Assembly (NCBI GenBank): GCA_934234275.1
Contig: CAKQHU010000005.1
Coordinates: forward strand, 1-26,011
Reading direction: 5' to 3'
DNA from: an uncultured Phascolarctobacterium sp.
GTDB lineage: Bacteria > Bacillota > Negativicutes > Acidaminococcales > Acidaminococcaceae
Length of the DNA stretch: 26,011 bases
Shown: positions 23,173-26,011 of the stretch, piece after piece
How the letters are laid out: every line of letters starts with the position of its first letter
How positions within the stretch are numbered: the first letter of the stretch is position 1
Position numbers and translations under genes: made by a program
Notes under the pieces: model-generated
Told to the model about the DNA's origin: nothing
What the model saw: only the letters and a program-made list of their open reading frames with translations
The model's database searches: none

Positions 23173-23912
23173 TGAATTCTGGTCAACGCAGTAGAATCGG
23201 TTTTATCGGTTCTATCGTAACACATATTTTTATCTTACTTTTCGTAAGCTTCGTCGGACTGTTTAATTTATCGCATCCGCCCGCTAACGATATCGTAGAG
23301 GTATCACTGTTCGGCGGTGGCGGCGGTGGCGGCAATGATGCCGACATCGAAGACAGTAATGCAAACGACGAAGAAAACTCTACTGAAGAAGATGTGCAGG
23401 AAGAGCCTACACCGGATCCGGACACCATCTGGAAAAACGATGACAATAAGCCTCAACCTGTACATAAAAAATCTGCTGTAAAAAAGGTTGCCCGTAAAGG
23501 CAGCGGCACCGGTCAGGGCAGCGGACACGGCAGCGGTATCGGTCCCGGCACAGGCTCCGGCAGCGGCGGCGGTAACGGCAGCGGCCACGGCACAGGCAAT
23601 GGCAGCGGTTACGGTTCCGGCAACGGTAACGGCGCTGTAGCTGTTATGCCGCGTATTATCCGCAAGATTGACCCTGTATATCCTGCTGCAGAACGCAATG
23701 CAGGCATCACCGGTTCAGGCGTTGTACGCCTTCTGGTCAATACCAACGGTACTGTTGATGAGGTTACCCTCGTAAGCTCCAGCGGTAACGCTAACCTCGA
23801 CCAGGCAGGTATCAATGCCGCTTATAAATGGCGCTTCACCAGCGCTGTCGGTACTAACGGTCAAAAGGTTCGCTGCTATTTGCGCTTACCCTTCACCTTC
23901 AGACTGAGATAA
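23172..23912 (+). CDS. tonB: TonB energy transducer with Gly/Ser-rich linker
   Basis: The 246-residue protein links the ExbB-ExbD motor to the outer-membrane receptors. It has one N-terminal membrane helix (about 10-33) with a His at about 18, as in the conserved S-x3-H motif of TonB. A seven-Gly run follows (48-54), then an acidic stretch (57-79), a basic stretch KKSAVKKVARK (99-109), and a 45-residue spacer (110-154) made almost only of Gly with Ser, Asn, Thr and His. The C-terminal domain (160-246) is typical: KIDPVYPAAERNAGITGSGV, LLVNTNGTVDEVTLVSSSG, INAAYKWRF. Classic TonB proteins span the periplasm with Pro-Lys/Pro-Glu repeats; the Gly-rich spacer is unusual. The receptor-facing partners are the EVVVEGS boxes of the three TBDRs. 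Confidence 0.92.
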   Translation: MNSGQRSRIGFIGSIVTHIFILLFVSFVGLFNLSHPPANDIVEVSLFGGGGGGGNDADIEDSNANDEENSTEEDVQEEPTPDPDTIWKNDDNKPQPVHKKSAVKKVARKGSGTGQGSGHGSGIGPGTGSGSGGGNGSGHGTGNGSGYGSGNGNGAVAVMPRIIRKIDPVYPAAERNAGITGSGVVRLLVNTNGTVDEVTLVSSSGNANLDQAGINAAYKWRFTSAVGTNGQKVRCYLRLPFTFRLR

Positions 23913-23916
23913 TTAA

Positions 23917-23952
23917 AACCTGTTAGCTGAAACTCAGCTAACAGGTTTTTTT
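23917..23952 (+). terminator. Terminator after tonB, probably bidirectional
   Basis: A perfect 14-bp stem (AACCTGTTAGCTGA with TCAGCTAACAGGTT), 3-nt loop and seven T. It starts 5 nt after the tonB stop. On the minus strand it also follows the gene ending at 23971, with a shorter U-run. Confidence 0.92.
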
Positions 23953-23970
23953 ATGCCTAAAATATTAAGT

Positions 23971-24897
23971 TTACTTTTCTTGCTGGCCTTCCGTCAGATA
24001 GGTCCAGCCGTTCTCCTGACGCACCTTGCCCTCTTTCATCAGATGGCCTAAAGCACGCTTGAAGGCAGCCTTGCTGATACCAAACTTCTGCTTAATAATC
24101 TCCAGCGGCGTAGAATCGCAGTAAGGCATGCTGCCATTACGCTTCACCAGGAAATCATAGATATCCTGAGCATCCGCAACAAGTGCATTCTCCTTCTGCA
24201 GACGCATAGAAACGTTAATACGTCCATCCTCGCGCAGATAGGTTACACGGCAGGTAACCTCCTGGCCGAAATCAAGTCTGCCACCAGGCACTTCACTGCG
24301 ATGCAGGAAAGCAATAAAGCGTTGGTTGGTAAAGAGGAAGAAGCCTTCCGGCAGAATGTTGTAAATCGTACCGGTAACCTTATCACCAATTTTCAAGCCT
24401 TCTGCAGGCTTGGAAGCCTTCACCATATCCTCTTCTACGCGCATCGTCACAGCCTGACGGCCGCTCTTATCGCGATACAGTCTTACCCACACGAGCTGAC
24501 CTGGGTTTACATGGCCGCGCATCTGGCTATAGGGCAGGAACACACCACGCTCTGCGCCGATATCAACGAAGCCGCCGTCACGGGTAACGCTCAGCACACG
24601 TACATAACCTAATTGGCCTTCACGCATCTTCGGCAGCTTCATGCTGGCTGTAAGACGCTTGCTGGGATCAAGATAAAGATATACCTTTACCTCATCGCCA
24701 ATATTAACCTCAGAAGTCTGCTGCAGCTTATGCAGCATGATATCGTCAGAGGTATTACCGGTGCCTGCGTCAAGGAAGGCTGCACTTTCATTCGCACGCA
24801 CAACCTTTAAACTGACTACATCACCGGGACGGTATTTGGTATTGTTAGTAACAACAGGAGCCTTCTTGCTTCTGCTGAATTTTTTATTATCAATCAT
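23971..24897 (-). CDS. cvfB: S1-domain RNA-binding protein, CvfB-like
   Basis: A 308-residue protein of the CvfB/YitL type, cytoplasmic, with several S1-like OB domains and a C-terminal winged helix. Visible repeats: GDVVSLKVVRANESAAFLDAG, GQLGYVRVLSVTRDGGFVDI, GDKVTGTIYNILPEGFFLF. The winged-helix part is FLVKRNGSMPYCDSTPLEII to the KFGISKAAFKRALGHLMKEG region. Family members bind RNA and affect expression of virulence or other genes in staphylococci; the exact role here is unknown. The start at 24897 (MIDNKK) overlaps the rsfS stop by 8 nt, an arrangement that suggests coupling; the longer reading frame lies inside rsfS. Confidence 0.88.
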   Translation of the reverse strand: MIDNKKFSRSKKAPVVTNNTKYRPGDVVSLKVVRANESAAFLDAGTGNTSDDIMLHKLQQTSEVNIGDEVKVYLYLDPSKRLTASMKLPKMREGQLGYVRVLSVTRDGGFVDIGAERGVFLPYSQMRGHVNPGQLVWVRLYRDKSGRQAVTMRVEEDMVKASKPAEGLKIGDKVTGTIYNILPEGFFLFTNQRFIAFLHRSEVPGGRLDFGQEVTCRVTYLREDGRINVSMRLQKENALVADAQDIYDFLVKRNGSMPYCDSTPLEIIKQKFGISKAAFKRALGHLMKEGKVRQENGWTYLTEGQQEK

Positions 24898-25246
24898 CCG
24901 TATTCTCCACAAAGCTTTCAGACGGAGCATCTGCCCACAGCTGCTCTAAGTTATAAAAATCGCGTTCTTCCTCCAGGAAAACGTGAGCAACAACATCACC
25001 GTAATCTAACAGTACCCAACGTGCGTCGGCATAGCCTTCCTTGTGTGTAGGATGCACACCTGCTTCTGCCAGCTTATCCTCGATATTATCAGCAATTGCC
25101 TTAACCAGAGTGCTGTTGCCGGCACTGCAGATTACATAAAAATCGGTAACGGGAGATAAGCCCTCCATATTTAATAAAAGTATATCCTTTGCTTTTTTGT
25201 CATTGGCCGCAGCCGCAATTTTTTGTGCAATGTCTTTAGTTTCCAT
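24890..25246 (-). CDS. rsfS: Ribosome silencing factor RsfS
   Basis: The 118-residue protein binds ribosomal protein uL14 and blocks joining of the subunits when nutrients are low (family knowledge). Family hallmarks are LSPVTDFYVICSAGNSTLVKA, the HKEGYADARWVLLDYGDVVAHVF core and a final ERDFYNLEQLW. GGAGG lies 7 nt before the ATG. The order LCP-rsfS is widespread in Firmicutes and confirms that this part is core chromosome. Confidence 0.96.
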   Translation of the reverse strand: METKDIAQKIAAAANDKKAKDILLLNMEGLSPVTDFYVICSAGNSTLVKAIADNIEDKLAEAGVHPTHKEGYADARWVLLDYGDVVAHVFLEEERDFYNLEQLWADAPSESFVENTDD

Positions 25247-25258
25247 TAAACATCCTCC

Positions 25259-26011
25259 TTAATTATTGCTTGCCTTTTCAGCAAGCTTTGCTTCTTTTTC
25301 CAATTCATCTCTATCCTTAGGCTGCAGATGCTCCTTCGGCTCTTCTTCTGCTTCTGTTGCGGTATCTTCCTCATCTTTAAGATAAGGTATACCAAGCTCA
25401 TCCAAGGATTTGTTTACGTCAGCCTGCTCGGCATTCCAATAGCTTACACCGGAGCTATCGTCAAATTTGCCATAAAGCATACAGCTGCGCAGCTTGTCAT
25501 CACCAAACAGTTTAAAGCTGTTGGCAGCCTTAAGCATCGTCAAGGTATTAAGATCTGTTTCTACATATTTGTCCAGCGTTGCCAACAGACTGCTTATTTT
25601 GCCCACATTTTGCACGGAAAACATCTGCTCAGCAGCTGCCTTCAGGAATTTCTGCTGTCTTTGCACGCGTCCGATATCACCAAGCTCATCCTTGCGGAAG
25701 CGCACATATTTACCGGCAGTTTCACCATCCATATGCTGGTAGCCATGCTTGATATCAATAACCAGATCAGCATAAGGATCTTCGTAATACATATCCTTGT
25801 CTACGTAAATATCTACGCCGCCGATTAAATTTACAACATCAATAAAGCCGCGCCAGTTTGCCAACGCATAATAATGGATAGGCACACGCAGCAGATTTGC
25901 CACGGTCTGCTTTGCCATCACAGCTCCGCCATAGGCATAGGCCGCATTAATTTTTTCCGGATCCTTGTGTCCCGGAAGCACTACCTTCGTATCACGCGGA
26001 ATAGATAAAAC
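25259..26011 (-). CDS. LytR-CpsA-Psr (LCP) family cell-envelope ligase, 5' end outside window
   Basis: The C-terminal 250 residues of an LCP protein; the reading frame is open to the right edge of the window (VLSIPRDTKVVLPG), so the start and membrane anchor are missing. LCP proteins transfer lipid-linked glycopolymers to the cell wall. Visible catalytic motifs are SIPRDT, KINAAYAYGG, LIGGVDIYVDKDM, and RFRKDELGDIGRVQRQQ with its Arg residues. The C-terminus is a low-complexity acidic/charged tail (DEEDTATEAEEEPKE onward). It lies 12 nt upstream of rsfS. The cargo in a diderm Firmicute is not clear. Confidence 0.93.
   Translation of the reverse strand, partial: VLSIPRDTKVVLPGHKDPEKINAAYAYGGAVMAKQTVANLLRVPIHYYALANWRGFIDVVNLIGGVDIYVDKDMYYEDPYADLVIDIKHGYQHMDGETAGKYVRFRKDELGDIGRVQRQQKFLKAAAEQMFSVQNVGKISSLLATLDKYVETDLNTLTMLKAANSFKLFGDDKLRSCMLYGKFDDSSGVSYWNAEQADVNKSLDELGIPYLKDEEDTATEAEEEPKEHLQPKDRDELEKEAKLAEKASNN

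Noticed and set aside
22343..23588. Minus-strand open frames opposite exbB, exbD and tonB
   Set aside because: They mirror the coding strand, with Ala/Val/Gly runs opposite the Gly-rich tonB spacer, and have no ribosome binding sites.
23500..23635. Low-complexity GGC/AGC repeats that could look like a tandem repeat or CRISPR-like array
   Set aside because: They are irregular in unit and length, lie in frame within tonB and encode its Gly/Ser spacer.

Overview
The window looks like a diderm Firmicute (class Negativicutes). It combines Firmicute-type genes (LCP protein and rsfS side by side, a CvfB-like S1 protein, terminator-type riboswitches) with outer-membrane machinery: three TonB-dependent receptors (TBDRs) and exbB-exbD-tonB. 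An Acidaminococcaceae/Phascolarctobacterium-type gut anaerobe would fit, but the genus is a guess.

Layout. 1-281 holds the 5' part of a cobalamin riboswitch and its promoter; the gene they control lies left of the window. 282-7911 (minus strand) is locus A: promoter, cobalamin riboswitch, TBDR, then a Nik/Opp-type ABC transporter (lipoprotein, two permeases, two ATPases). 8004-13735 (minus) is locus B: promoter, riboswitch, TBDR, then a BtuFCD/FecBCD-type transporter (lipoprotein, one permease, one ATPase). 13949-15414 (minus) is a stand-alone AAA ATPase/DUF234 gene. 15435-21966 (minus) is locus C: promoter, riboswitch, TBDR, permease, ATPase, second permease, lipoprotein. 22014-23952 (plus) is exbB-exbD-tonB, divergent from locus C. 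23971-26011 (minus) is a housekeeping block: LCP protein, rsfS, cvfB-like.

How the genes work together. Each locus encodes an outer-membrane receptor plus its own inner-membrane importer. The ExbB-ExbD-TonB motor probably energises all three receptors. All three loci start with the same extended -10 promoter, the same cobalamin aptamer, the same terminator switch and the same roughly 50-nt conserved leader. The TBDRs then share almost the same signal peptide and TonB box before the receptor bodies diverge. I infer a corrinoid/cobalt acquisition island built from a duplicated regulatory and export cassette placed in front of different receptors and importers. B and C best fit corrinoid (or another metal-chelate) uptake. 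A, with a Nik/Opp-type importer, may take up cobalt, a cobalt chelate or a corrinoid fragment. Substrates cannot be settled from sequence.

Scars of rearrangement are visible. A decayed 3' fragment of a nikA-like gene forms the end of the locus B ATPase gene. A 44-bp palindromic repeat sits both over the stop codon of the shortened NikE-like ATPase and over the promoter/leader of the AAA ATPase gene. Gene-free stretches longer than 300 bases (7477-8164, 13299-13948, 21538-22144) are taken up mainly by riboswitch leaders, promoters and terminators. I saw nothing in the remaining pieces (about 7912-8003, 8045-8140, 13736-13876, 22043-22130) apart from weak hairpins. No tRNA, rRNA, CRISPR array or transposase gene was seen.
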